Shown here: in pieces, positions 46,801-58,632 of the stretch
Numbering within the stretch: position 1 is the first letter of the stretch
How the letters are laid out: every line of letters starts with the position of its first letter
NCBI GenBank assembly: GCA_028752905.1
Contig: JAQNBH010000005.1
Location: 7,543,829 to 7,607,828, forward strand
DNA length: 64,000 nt
Origin: Cladorhizidae sp. MBARI D1340-BT2
Lineage: Eukaryota > Porifera > Demospongiae > Poecilosclerida > Cladorhizidae
Reading direction: 5' to 3'
Position numbers and translations under genes: made by a program
The notes under the pieces: generated by a model
The model's database searches: none
The model's input: the letters and a program-made list of their open reading frames with translations, nothing else
Told to the model about the DNA's origin: nothing

Positions 46801-49800
46801 GCAGGAGCTTGAATGAGCAAGTCCCCATGTGCAGACGTAATCAATATCTTAGTGAGGATAACCAATGGTCAAACTTTTGCTGGGCAGAGCCCGATGACGG
46901 TCGGGCGTAGATATTGTCTAGTTGGAAGAAAGCTGACTGTTGAGCCAGAGGAGATAAATATTTAAAAACAGATAGAGGTGAGAACTAATATTAAATGAGG
47001 TTCTCAACAAAAATATTTAACAACCAGCTTTTATGGTGTGTAAAGGCTGGTTCACAACACGACGCTGGCCGAGCGTTCCGTTGCATTGCGTCGATTTCTA
47101 ATCCAGCATCTGAAACGCAGCATCGGACCAATCAGAATGCTATAATCTATCACATGTCCATCTTTGTTGCGCGTGTTTTGAAATGAACGGGGTCAATTGA
47201 CAAGATGCAATGCAACGGAACGCGCGGCCAGCATCATGTTGTGAACCAAGACTTGCTAAGGTTGCAGTGGGTCAAGTGTGAAGAATGTGATGGTCTGACT
47301 CGAGTTACCACAGATGTACTACTCCAAAGTAAGCACAATTTTTATAAGGACGAATCATAATTACCACCTACAGTATATCCTCCATGCATGCAGTTTCGAA
47401 AGATAATCTCTCTTTTGCTTTAAATATTGGAATGGGGTGTGTGGAAACAAGTGTGGGTCCTTAAAATGTTAGGGTGGGGTTAGGTAACAAGTGGGTCTTG
47501 TAAAACAGCAATTTTCTCACCTAGTAATAAGACTAGGTTCTCCTTATTCAAGACTAGGTTCTCCTTATTCAAGACTTGTCGAAACACGTGATTGTGAAGT
47601 ATGCAGGCCTGGTTGTATACATGCCTGGTTGTATACATGCCTGGTTGTATACGTGCCAGTTTGTTTATAGTCCTGTTTGTATGTAATCCTGGTTATATGG
47701 GGCCTGGCTGTATGCAGGCTAGATGTGTGCAGGCCTGGTTGTATGCACACCATCTTTAATCTGAGGACAAACTTTGCCATCTGAAAGGTGTTTATGTTTC
47801 AGTAGCCTAGCTTTCCTGCTCTCACCTGACATGTTCACTTTGTCTCTTGTTGTTGTGCCAATGTTATAGATTAGCGTATGATTTGATTATTTTGCTATGT
47901 TCATCTTATCTCAGCCAGTGTCAATGTTGCTGACATTGCTCAAGGATTTCCTTCTCTTCCTTGCATGTTCTCTATCTAGTGCTCAAGGATTTCCGTCTCT
48001 TCCTTGCATGTTCACTTCACTACCTAGGCATTTGTTGTTCGCCCCTCAGGGCCTCCACCTCCCCCTCCTTGTTGTCACTGTTCATGGATTTCCTGCTCTC
48101 TATATTTATATTTATTTTATCCCCCCCCCCCCGTGCAGCAGCCTTTGCTCCTATTGCTATGGGCTCTCCCCTCAATTTGTTTCTCGCATTTCAGGTTTAG
48201 TTAATTAGTGTATGGGGGGGGGAATGCAAGACTGTGCTGGCTCCTCCAGCTTCTCAGTGAACTAGTAGTGTACGAACGTCATGTTGGCACACATGCAGCG
48301 ATTCTTATGCTCCAGCAGCCTTATGCTCCAGCAGCCTTGTGGGAAAATTATTTTGATTTCCTCACCGTTGTTTATGCTTACCAACAACCACATGTGTATG
48401 TACTTATCCATCTACCTTGTCGCAGCACTTCAGTGCCGAAAAGGAAAAAAAGTGACAAACGACTTCTGATGTTTGTGGTCTGATGTGCCACCATTCTTTT
48501 CACAATAGCACATCTAATATCAGAGCATGTACACAGTAAAAACCTGCATTTGGATTGGGGAGATGTTGTTGGTGGACGGTGTTCATCAAGGGTGGCAGAT
48601 CTGGAGGCTCCTGCTTCAGATAATGCGTGTTGGTGGACTTCTTTTCAGGTGAAAAACCTGGTAGTTTGGAAGTAGGTTAAACCAGTCTCTTGTGGAGGTT
48701 GCGTAGAGGTCAACTTGATGCATACTGACCGCAATGGTACGAAGGAACCGACATTATGCAAACCTAGTCTTAAATTTTAGCTCAGAAAGAAAGCTTAACT
48801 AAACTCATACTTGCTGCCTCCGGAAACCTCCTAGAAGTAGCAGGTCAAGATAAGATCTCAAGGTGAGCACAGAGAAATTAGTCCATTAAATTCTGGGCAT
48901 TATAGTGTGAGAGCTGTATGTGCCTCTGAGTGGTATCCAGCAGCAGAAGCCAAAACCGTGTTTATCTTCAGAATGGCATGCTGTGCATACTGTTGTGTGT
49001 ATATATAATATATATATAATATATGTAGAGTAAGATTGCCTTCAGTATACCATCACAAGAGTCTCACCTTCCAAATGGCAAAGCAATGCGTTGAGAAGCG
49101 TGTAATGATCACCTTGTAAGTAGTAAACACTGCCTTAAAATAGCACGAAGAATGATTAGCAATAAAAACTGCTGGCTTCAAAAGTCTGTTGATGATTGTT
49201 TGCAAAATGCTATTAAGGTGACAAGCTACTGTTGGATATGAATATTCATGAGGCAGGTTCTAGGTACAGAAACACACATTGAAGAACAACATAACGATTT
49301 TCCAACTATGCTAGTGGTTTGTGAAGTTTGACTGCTGGGTATTGGTGAGCATGGTTGAGTGAATAGATGGATCCTGGTTTATGTCGTCAGTTCTTGGCCA
49401 TGCCCAGGTTTATTCTATTGTCAACTTACTCGGGGGAGGCGTTGAGTTGTAAAAATTCAGAGGCGATGGTTTAGCACAATCAAGCTCCTATAAGTCTTCG
49501 TAACTGGACGATGACAAGTCTTCTGAGCAAAACCTTTCACGCTGCACTCCTTCCCTTGGGAGAGAGAAGTCTTTATATATGGTCACAGATTGCGACAAAA
49601 GTTTGGCACAGAAGTCACAGACCGTTAAGCTAATCTCACAGCTACCTTGGCAGTAACCACAGAGTATTCTCACCCTGTTTATGCCACGCCCAACATTAGA
49701 CTTCAAGTATAGTTCGGGAGTCTTAATGTTGTTCTTGAATGTCTCCAGACCTCAGAACCTCTAATAAAATATGAGGGGGGGGGGGAGGCATTTGCTCATG

Positions 49801-52800
49801 AATATTCATATCCAAATGGTAACACATCTCCCCCCCTTATGGTTTATTTTGGTAGTAATGACACTCCATAGAGAAAGGCAGTGTAGTGACATGCCTTTCA
49901 CCAGACACTCCATAGAGAAAGGCAGTGTAGTGGACATGCCTTTCACCAGACACTCCATAGAGAAAGGCAGTGTAGTGGACATGCTCTTCACCAGACACTC
50001 CATAGAGAAAGGCAGTGTAGTGGACATTCCCTTCACCAGATCGTATTGGACTTACGCAGCTTGCATTTCGTAAGCATCAGTCATACCATGCATGCTTTAA
50101 ATCTAACAATTTGCTCAACTTCCAGCTTCCTAGAAGAAGCAACAGTGGTGGCGAACTCAAGTCCTTCGTCTCTCGCTCTTCTACAGGAAAGGTAGTATTG
50201 ATTTTGCAAGGCTTGCAAACGAGATAGTCTGGCAATGCGAAACTGGGAACAAGAATCTTTCTCGTTGCGAAGGTGGACAGACCTCTGTTTGCAAATATTT
50301 AATAGTTCATTGAGTACCCCACAAGGAAGTTCTAGAATCCGTTGTGTGCCTCATCCCTCCTGACAACCATTTCCTTTTGTATGACTTCTTAGGTATTTCA
50401 CCATGCTAGCATGCTTGGTGGTGCAAATACGGTCATGAACGCTGCACTCTTGCCAAAGCATGTTATATGAAGCTTGGTGTTGGTGATGTCACTCCAGTGT
50501 CCTTGCATGCATCGCTGCCTGGTCAGGTTGCTCTTTGCTACAGCATCAATTCTAGCAGGGTTGGTAAAAAGGCTAAAAATAGTGATTTTCCGTGCGAAGC
50601 ATAGTGTTAATGAGATCACTTCAGTGACTGCATGGCAGCTCTGCTGGGTCAGGTTGCCTTTTGATGTTGCATTCGTGGGCAATTTTCCTTTCGCTTGCCC
50701 GTGAAAAAAAACTCACCCATCCACTCTCCTGCAAGTCTCCCTTCACTTGTCATGAAACAAACTCCCCCATCCACTCCTCTGCAATTCTCCCTTCGCTTGC
50801 CATGAAACAAACTCACCCATCCACTTCCCCTGCAAGTCTCCCTTCACTTTCCCGTGAACAAATGAGCCTGGCATTCTGATGTGAGCTAAGCATGTGAATT
50901 GAATCTCCCATTTGAAAGAGGCTTAATCCACTGACCCACTACAAGAGTGACCTCAATTGCTTCAGGAAAATGCCTTGCTGCAGCGTAATGCAGAACTCAC
51001 AATGAGTTATGATGTAACCTAAGTTTGACCCTATTATCCTTCTACCCTTCCTTTTGACCCTATTATCCTTCTACCTACGGATCTTACACACTTAATTTGG
51101 TAGATGTAGTATTTATAGCGGCTGTGTAACCTAGGAGACTAATCCTGTGGCCGACCTAGCTAGACGTTATGTATTATTGCTACATCAATATTGACCCATA
51201 TGGAGCTCTGTGATCCATATATGCTCTGATCCAGACTCTGCTCCTGATTTTGGCCGAATACAATTTACATGTGTGTGTGTGTGTATGTTATTCTTTCCCC
51301 CCCTTTTTTTGTGTTATTGTGTAGGGGAATGCCTAGCTGGTGCTCTTGAATGGCGAGAATTAGTCAAGATCACCATGGAGATTGGATTTGCCCCTCCCAT
51401 TCTTGTCAACTCCACCCTCTACAAATGCAGTGATGCTAAGCTCAAAGACATGTTAGGTTAGGCAATTATATTAGCTGGTGCGATACAATGTGAGCGGACC
51501 AGATTAATGAATTCTGCTAAGCTCAAATTGGTCACATGACTTGGGTTCAAAGTACAACTTGTAGTCTGGGGAAAGAGAATGCCATATTGCTCAAGGTGAA
51601 CTTGGTTGAGGGAGACGGAAGAAGAATCTCTTGGTCCGCCGCCTTCTGCTTGTCTGTCTGCTAGGTCCGACACCCTCTTCTTGCCTGTCTGCCACCCTCT
51701 GCTTGCCTGTCTGCTTGGTCTGCCACCCTCTGCTTGCCTGTCTGCTAGGTCTGCCACCCTCTGCTTGCCTGTCTGCTTGGTCTGCCACCCTCTACTTGCC
51801 TGTCTGCTTGGTCTGCCACCCTCTACTTGCCTGTCTGCTAGGTCTGCCACCCTCTACTTGCCTGTCTGCTTGGTCTGCCACCCTCTACTTGCCTGTCTGC
51901 TTGGTCTGCCACCCTCTGCTTGCCTGTCTGCTTGGTCTGCCACCCTCTGCTTGCCTGTCTGCTTGGTCTGCCACCCTTTGCTTCCCTGTCTGCTAGGTCT
52001 GCCACCCTCTGCTTGCCTGTCTGCTTGGTCTGCCACCCTCTACTTGCCTGTCTGCTTGGTCTGCCACCCTCTACTTGCCTGTCTGCTTGGTCTGCCACCC
52101 TCTACTTGCCTGTCTGCCACCCTCTGCTTGCCTGTCTGCTTGCCTGTCTGCTAGGTAGTAAAACACTTGCACTTGCATGTTGTTGTGTTTTTTGGGGGGT
52201 GTGTGGGGGTGGGGGGAGTGTGTGTGAGCATTTCCCTCCTTTTCCTCACACTGACATTATTGATGTCACTAATGTTGCAAGAAGTCAGTCAACTGTAAAC
52301 TGTCCAATTTTGATGCAGCTGTCACAGGATGTGAGGACCTGCAGTTCTGTTCCGCTACATATCGACTAGTGAAGGTGAGTGGACGTCAACCAGTAGACAG
52401 TGATGCTGGCAGCAGTAGCAACGGAGGAGTGGCATGCGACACTGTCGAAGAGCAGCTCGTTACAGTGAAATATAAAGGTTGGCCAGTTTGCATGCGTCAC
52501 CATAAGAGCCGGAGTCTTCGAGGGGATTTGCATTATCCGTTGTTTTGTGGTTTCTAATGCACGAAATTTAGCCTCTGTGCTGAACCGTATCTGAGTGTGT
52601 CCAAACAGGACTTGATGGAGTGCCGGTACATTGTTAGCTTCGAGCCCACACAAGGAGTTGAATGAGGTGGCTGTCCATACAAGCAGCAGCTAACCGAGTT
52701 AGTCGAACACTTTGTTCCAGTGTGTAATGGGCTAGGGCAGTTTAGTTGCATTATCCCTGAACTAGGTGAGTGCTCTTTACTGTGTTATTGCTTTGTTTTT

Positions 52801-55800
52801 TTTGTAACTAGGAACCATCACAGGGCACCAATCTAGCGTGAAGTTCTCCTTTCATGAACCCTTCAAAGTAAGTAGGTAATCTTACCTTGTACACTATGTA
52901 TGCATACCTTGTGATGTGTTCTTTACCACCCACCCTTGATCAAAATAGTTTGTATTGCTGATTCTCCCCTCCCCTCCTCTTGCTGGTTGGTATTTCTTTT
53001 GTTACTTACTGGGGATATTCTCCAGGCTGTTTTCTGCCAGTTTGATCACCTGTCATGTTTATTGCTAGCCATCTTTCCAGGGTTTTTTTTTTAAGAAGAG
53101 AGTTGAGGTTGAAACCAAGAGTATAAAAACCTCGGAAAAGTAATCCTCGTTGCCATTATTTTAATTTATTTTCTATTTGCTTGAAGCTGTTGGAGTTACT
53201 CTGTGGTTCGGTGTGTGTGGTCATCATGGATGTCGCAGAGGTGCCAGCTGCTTGTAAACAAATATGGAAGTCGCAGAGGTGCCTTCAGGACCCAGCTGCT
53301 TGTAAACAAACATGGCCATCGCAGTGGTGCCTTCAGGACCCAGCTGCTTGTAAACAAACATGGACTTCCGCAGAGGGACCCAGCTGCTTGTAAACAAACA
53401 TGGACTTCGCTGAGGTGCTTTCAGGACCCAGCTGCTTAGGTGCTTTCAGGATCCCAGCTGCTTGTAAACAAACTGTGTTAATGGCAGCGGGGAAAAAATT
53501 ACTCGGAAGAGCAACCAACTTATATCCCCACCAAGCAATCCCAATCTCTCTGTTGCTTTCCTTTTCTTCTCTTTTTTTCCCCTTCCCCCCCCCCCCTCCC
53601 CACGCCCACTCTCTTTGCTGGAAGTCCAGGACAGCTATGCGGTTATCCAGTGGAAAACTCGTGGTTTGTCATGCATAAGCCTTGGGGACGTCCATCTTCT
53701 CCACCATCCATCTCGAAGACCTGGACTGTGTGCTGTGTGGGACAGTCTACATTTAATAAATAAAGGCTTCAGATCTAATTTACTAGTCGGACAACACACA
53801 GCACATAGCTACGTACAGCAGTCCTGGAAGAGAGCTAGACTTATGTTGTTTTGTTTTTATGGATAGCAGGGCCAAGGCCAGTCATGTGCATGCAGCTAGC
53901 CACTGGCAACTGCTACACGTGGCTGGCGATATATCTATATATATGGCAAGCTGATAATTGTAAACGCTTAAGGTGGGGCTCTACGTGAGACTGGCTAAAA
54001 ACGTTGTTGACTTTTGACTGCCCATAACTTTTTTATAATTGTTTTGTGTAGATAATTTTATGCTCAAATTGTTGCTTGTTCTATGTGCTTTCCAATGATA
54101 TATAAAATATCTCTAGAGGCATGTTTTGTCAGAAGATGCATGCAGAAACAACGTTTTTAGCCAGTCTCACGTAGAGCCCTGCCTTAAACTCTCAGCTGAC
54201 AGAACTTCTTTAAGGATTCTCGCTTTTTAATCATTCAACATTTCGGCTCGTCTTCTTCAGGAAAATGAGACAAAAAAGACTAATGTGAGGCTAATATAGT
54301 TCTATCCATCATGTGGTGCAGGGTGAGATCATCGAATCTGCCAGCCAATTCTTTTTCCTCGATTGACAAATGGCGGCCTCCCCCTGTGGGGTGGGGTGTC
54401 TGCACTGCTCCTCTATCTTCCTCTACAGGAGTCTGAGAAGACGAATCTCATGTTAGTAACTCCTTATGTGGCAGGGACGAGTTAGGATATCAGCAAGGTC
54501 TGCAGGAAGTTTAACATCAGAGTAGTTTTCATTCAGATCAGGAAGGATGCTTAGCAGAGTGTGAGATTAGTTATCAACTAGTATGAACTGCTCAGCGTCC
54601 CCTTGCAGCTGTGGGAAGTACTGTGTAGGAAAGACCATCTGGAGACTAGAGGCCATGATGAAGACGCCTGTAGAAAGTGTGCAAAGAAAAAGTCCCCAAA
54701 TTACTGAGCATGCATGGGACAATGGACACCCCACCCCATCGTGAAAGAGACCCGCCATTCGTAGACCAGCCAGGAGACAGCTAATGAAAGAGACAAAGTT
54801 CTGCACATTAGCCAACACCGGAGTGGGAGCACTCCAATAGAGGTCTTGGGGTGGGCTTGCCTGGTTGTCTGGGCTAATCTTGGAGCCACCAACCCACCAC
54901 CACAGTACACAGTAATGCTTTTCATTTTTCAGTCTGCGTGAGTGGAAAAGAAAGTTAATCGAAACGTACTAATAAACTCGGACTAAACTATTCCTAATAT
55001 CGTAAGTAGAAGCTTTGAGCTTTGAGAAGTGGAATATGTCTCTACTAAAGTATTTCAAATTGCCATCTTTTTTCACCTCTACTGCATATCTCTTGGGTTG
55101 GTGGGGTGTCCTTTGCAATCCAGTTCTTGCTGCTTCCCATAATCATGGTAGCATCTTACACAGAATGTCCCAATAATCTCACCCACGCAGGTGCAGAAGT
55201 CATTCAAGAAGGGTATTGTCTAACACATTTTGTCGACCTCATGCCATATAAAATATAATCACATGAAATATTTTCTATTTTAAGCAACACAAAGTATTCC
55301 CGATTTTTGTCACTAAATAATATACACATTGTCACCTTGGTAGTGTTATTGGAATGAGTGCCCTGACCAGCTCCATAGGAAATCAACTTTAAGAGGCAAA
55401 CAAGCAGATAGACTGTTGTAGCTTAGAGACTAGGTTACTGTTTATTGTTTTGTGTTTCTTGACTTGACATGTCATGGTTGAAGGCCATATTTTCCAATTT
55501 GGAATTGTTTACTTCCTGGTGCATACCCAAGCTGCTGAACTAGTGAGTATTTCTTTAGTTATTGGGTACAAGTTACATTTTTGGAATGGACTGTTTCCAT
55601 GTTGACAGAAAGCTACATATAAAACTAATTTTCTGCTTGAGCAACCTACTCATGCATAACTAATGTCAGGAACAACCTGTATATTTGGAGCTCAACATCT
55701 GTATACTTGATGCCATGGGAATGAGGAACAGTTTGAATGGGATGTTTCCACGTGAAACAGTGCGTTCAAACAAGGAGTTCCTTCAAACAAGGAGTTCCTT

Positions 55801-58166
55801 TTTCAAACAATGGGCCCCCCCCCCCCCCCCCCCCTCAAGGGAGTAAACATTACAAGAAGCTTGTCGATTCAATTAGCTACATGCAGCTAAGATTACCTTG
55901 CTTTATCTACTGAGTGCGTAAGAAAAGAAAGGCTATTAATGGGAATCACAGGTGGTGACATATACATCCATCCCTGGGCCATTTACTACCAGAGTGATGG
56001 CCACCAAAGATTCGAATGTAGGACTAGTCGAAGACCACAACCCTTGCTGGGCTCACAACTTCTACATCTTCTTCAAACTAATCACTACACCTGTCTTTGA
56101 GGAGTGCGTTTATGTCACCTGTGACTTGCCCCTCCAAATCTCCTCCACCTTCCTTGAGCACCTTCTATTACGATGACCAGTGTACTGGGAGAGCTAGGAC
56201 TCTGACAGGGTTCTCTCAGGCTTTGTATGTATAGGCTCACTTGAATTATTAGCTTGCCTGCAAGCAGTACCAGTAAATGCGTAATGGATCACCAGATCTT
56301 GCGGGTAACAATAGCTTTGTTAGTAAGACTATTCGTCTTCTACTATTTCTATTGGATTAGCTCGTGTAGTGAGAGTGACTGCTCCACTTGCTGCCATCTC
56401 GCTAGCAAGAGTGAGTGCTCCACAGCGACAGTAAGTGCTCCACTTGCTGCTACTGGCCTAGACCTGCAGTGGATGCAGTCATCTTCTGAGCCATCGTCTT
56501 CACATTGAAATAACTGAGCACTGCTCGCTGCTTCTCATATAGATGTCCCTCAGCCATGCTGCTCTGCACTTTAAACTTCAAGACGTTTCCTGATAATGAA
56601 TGGGTTTTGCGTGCGATGAATCAAAATGTGTTATGGGTGGATGTGCATAATTGAGAACTTCAAGGTGTGGTCTACTCAAAGGTGTGATATTCTAGTAAGA
56701 CTAATATTCTAGCATAGCTAAAACAAATGAGTACCTAGTTACAGGGTTCTCCCCAGAGCATTTAAGCATAGTGGTGCGCTATCCCTTCGAAACTGGAGGT
56801 GTAGTGGCCTCTACACCTCCATTGCACTAGCACAGTTAAAAGTTCATATTGATGCAATACAATTTCATTTATACGTATTGTGGGTGTGGTTATTGTGGGT
56901 GTGGTTATTGTGGGTGTGGTTGGTAACGAGATTGCAGCAGTTCCAACTATGTAGTGGTTCTTGTCTTGTTCTTGTCTTGTGAGCCAGAAACGCTGAAGCA
57001 AGGACTTCCAGACGAGGTGTTCCTAGCCACTCAAACAAGCACAGGAAAGCCAGTTGGAGGGTGGGCAATGTGTGGCATGTTCGCTCTGCTGAAAACATAA
57101 TCGCAGGCCTAAGAAGGTTGCCATTGGTGGAGAGACATGGATCAACTTACCTCGAATGACTGTAACAAGGCAGAGCTTAGTGAAGCATGCTAAGTGCGAG
57201 TTCCACATCACGGCAGATAAGATGGAGGCTGACTTGGACTTGGGGAGATGGTGCAGTGCCTAGGCGAGATTGTAGCTTAGACCTCATTTATCACTTATAT
57301 ACATGAATTTCCTTCCCCCTCCTTCCTCTCCATGTTGACGAAACAATCACATCAACTTCAACTCCACTATCAAATATTTCCAAGAAAATTATGTCGCTAT
57401 TATATGAGCATTCAGGATTCAATGTATATTATGTACTGCTCATTGCACGATGCTACATATCTCTACTGATTCATAGCTCACTTTCATGTAACAATATTGT
57501 CTGGTCCAGTGAAACTCCTGCAACCTGTAAACAATATTTAATCAGACATGATTATCGTTGGCATGCCCATATTCCCTACATAAATTCAGGGGAGAACCCT
57601 GAGTTATGGTGTGGTAATTATCGAGACAATTTTGTTTGCATCTTTCTTGACCTTCCTGCTCAGTAAGAACAGATCTGGCATGTGTATCTTATCCACATGT
57701 GTACATACAATGATAGGATCAGATACATACCCAGTCCCTCATAGCGAGGATTTTTGCAAGTGTGCTTGTTTTCTAAGGAGCAACCTCTCGCCATTGTAGT
57801 CACAGCGTGTTTAAATATCTCAATGATGTCAGATAAGCATGATTGACAGTTTTCAGTCTGTTGATGAATACTGTACTAAGAATTCCAATTTTTGGTGTTC
57901 CCCTCCCACAGGCTGGAGTGACTGTTTTGGTTCCAGAATCGATTTCCAGGCTCTTACAAAGTTGCTCAAGACTTTGCCCTCATTTCGACTTCTCTTGTCC
58001 CTCCGAAGATGCCACGCCCACCACACATTTGACCCCTCCCCTCTCCAAGTTCAAGGAAGTGAATCCATTTGAAGTAGCCAGCAAGTCTGTGGAATTGGTT
58101 CCTCCTAAGAAGTCCGCGTGCTGTGGGGATGCCGAGCCACCTCCGCCAAAGAAAGCATGTTGTTGA
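43875..58166 (+). CDS. AS3MT: Arsenite methyltransferase
   Basis: A cytosolic SAM-dependent enzyme that methylates trivalent arsenic. Plus-strand exons: 43875-44050, 44136-44286, 46124-46260, 46423-46492, 46573-46654, 51325-51456, 52319-52477, 52812-52867 and 57912-58166. They total 1,218 nt, 405 residues, in phase throughout. SAM motif I is VLDLGSGAGLDCF (76-88), followed by VTGVDMT (100-106). The four arsenic-relevant cysteines of animal AS3MT are kept: Cys34 (NSC), Cys63 (YGCG), Cys158 (SNCVINL) and Cys208 (GECLAGAL). Between RLVK and VKYKGTITGHQ there is a Ser/Gly-rich insert of about 20 residues absent from the human protein. The C-terminus is Cys-rich (CCGDAEPPPPKKACC). The exon 7 acceptor could also be 52327/52328, removing three residues; its donor (GTTGGC) is weak. 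Introns 5 and 8 are about 5 kb and repeat-rich. Confidence 0.95.
44996..45184. repeat. 15-17-bp minisatellite in AS3MT intron 2
   Basis: About 11 copies of CCCATGTTGACCAAAA with length variants. Confidence 0.9.
47041..47256. mobile_element. TTAA-type MITE, family A, copy 2 (AS3MT intron 5)
   Basis: The element at 47045-47252 has the same terminal sequence as the copy at 1669: left GGCTGGTTCACAACACGACG, right arm inverted. The flanks are TAAA and TTGC, so the TTAA duplication has decayed or been lost. Confidence 0.8.
47590..47740. repeat. Degenerate 15-18-bp repeat in AS3MT intron 5
   Basis: Irregular copies of CATGCCTGGTTGTATA. Three are near-identical; the rest are diverged. Confidence 0.7.
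49488..50370 (-). other. Coding-like minus-strand frames in AS3MT intron 5, unassigned
   Basis: One open frame (49488-49706) carries paired cysteines (CGYCQGSCEI and VCDFCAKLL). Another (about 50090-50370) reads RLSRLQALQNQYYLSCRRAR with few stops. The family is not recognised. Either a nested gene, a mobile-element fragment or chance. A 45-bp minisatellite lies between them. Confidence 0.25.
49857..50042. repeat. 45-bp minisatellite, four copies (AS3MT intron 5)
   Basis: The unit contains CACTCCATAGAGAAAGGCAG and TGTAGTGGACATGCCTTTCA. The period is a multiple of three, so repeated peptides appear on both strands. Confidence 0.9.
50706..50855. repeat. About 53-bp repeat, three copies (AS3MT intron 5)
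   Basis: ACTCACCCATCCACTCTCCT, GCAAGTCTCCCTTC and a variable CATGAAACAA segment repeat three times with substitutions. Confidence 0.75.
51640..52158. repeat. 31-bp minisatellite in AS3MT intron 6
   Basis: About 16 copies of GTCTGCTTGGTCTGCCACCC TCTGCTTGCCT. The unit has no stop in any frame on either strand, and 31 is not a multiple of three, so every frame reads a 31-residue repeated peptide. This is spurious coding potential. Confidence 0.93.
53229..53475. repeat. About 47-bp minisatellite in AS3MT intron 8
   Basis: Six copies, some truncated, of GACCCAGCTGCTTGTAAACA followed by AACATGGACTTCGCAGAGGT. Confidence 0.9.
53968..54187. mobile_element. TTAA-flanked MITE, family B (AS3MT intron 8)
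   Basis: A 212-bp element (53972-54183) has exact TTAA on both sides. Its terminal inverted repeats are about 37 bp: GGTGGGGCTCTACGTGAGAC against GGCAGGGCTCTACGTGAGAC, continuing TGGCTAAAAACGTTGTT in both arms. It is non-coding. The high arm identity suggests recent activity. Confidence 0.92.
54230..54945 (+). mobile_element. Penelope-like element fragment with GIY-YIG domain (AS3MT intron 8)
   Basis: The plus strand near 54590-54760 encodes CSCGKYCVGKTIWRLEAMMK and, further on, ITEHAWDNGHP. This matches the GIY-YIG-type endonuclease end of Penelope-like elements; later stops break the frame. At 54235-54270, on the minus strand, sits CCTGAAGAAGACGAGCCGAA followed by ATGTTG, a hammerhead-like tail in inverted orientation (CUGANGA with N=A, then GAAA and GUU). 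This supports the link between the dispersed motif and Penelope-like elements. Confidence 0.65.
54946..57911. other. AS3MT intron 8, remainder
   Basis: No exon recognised. Contains a poly-C run near 55816-55833, a short GAGTGCTCC-type repeat near 56370-56450 and three copies of ATTGTGGGTGTGGTT at 56877-56921. Confidence 0.5.
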
Positions 58167-58318
58167 TCCGTTTTGTCGTGCAATCTCGTGTTTTTACTAT
58201 ATATTGCCAATGAAGAAAATGTGTGTTGACATTCTCTGCTTGAGTTTGTTATGTAATACCATACGAGTTGTTTGCCATCGACTGTAAAAGGAAATGACAT
58301 TCATTTTTTTTAGTCTAG

Positions 58319-58324
58319 TTTATT
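58319..58324 (-). terminator. Possible AATAAA signal for the FKBPL-like gene
   Basis: AATAAA on the minus strand lies about 310 bp past the stop codon, in the short space shared with the AS3MT 3' end. Confidence 0.35.
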
Positions 58325-58632
58325 TTCTATTAACAATGAAGGAAATTGTGTTCTTTGTTGACATTTTGTTTATAGTATTGTGTTGTGTTTTTTGGTTTGA
58401 AGTCGGTACTTCAAAGTTGTCCTTTGTAAGTACAACGACCTTGTGGAGTGCTTTGGTAAAGTGATCCCACAACAATGAAATATGACCGCACGAGATAATA
58501 ATTCATGTTGCTATTATTGGCACGTATGATGAAGCTGCATCACTAGAGTTAAAAAAATATATGCAAACTCATTACATTGATCGGATACCTTCTTGAGGAT
58601 CAACAACTTTGGCGTTGACCTTGGCCTTGTTG

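Noticed and set aside
51606..52154. 182-residue Cys/Leu-rich open frame
   Set aside because: It is a read-through of the 31-bp repeat, open in every frame.
53096..53139. Candidate AS3MT exon reading RVEVETKSIKTSEK
   Set aside because: Exon 8 ends in phase 0 and the exon at 57912 continues the family alignment directly; adding this piece breaks it.
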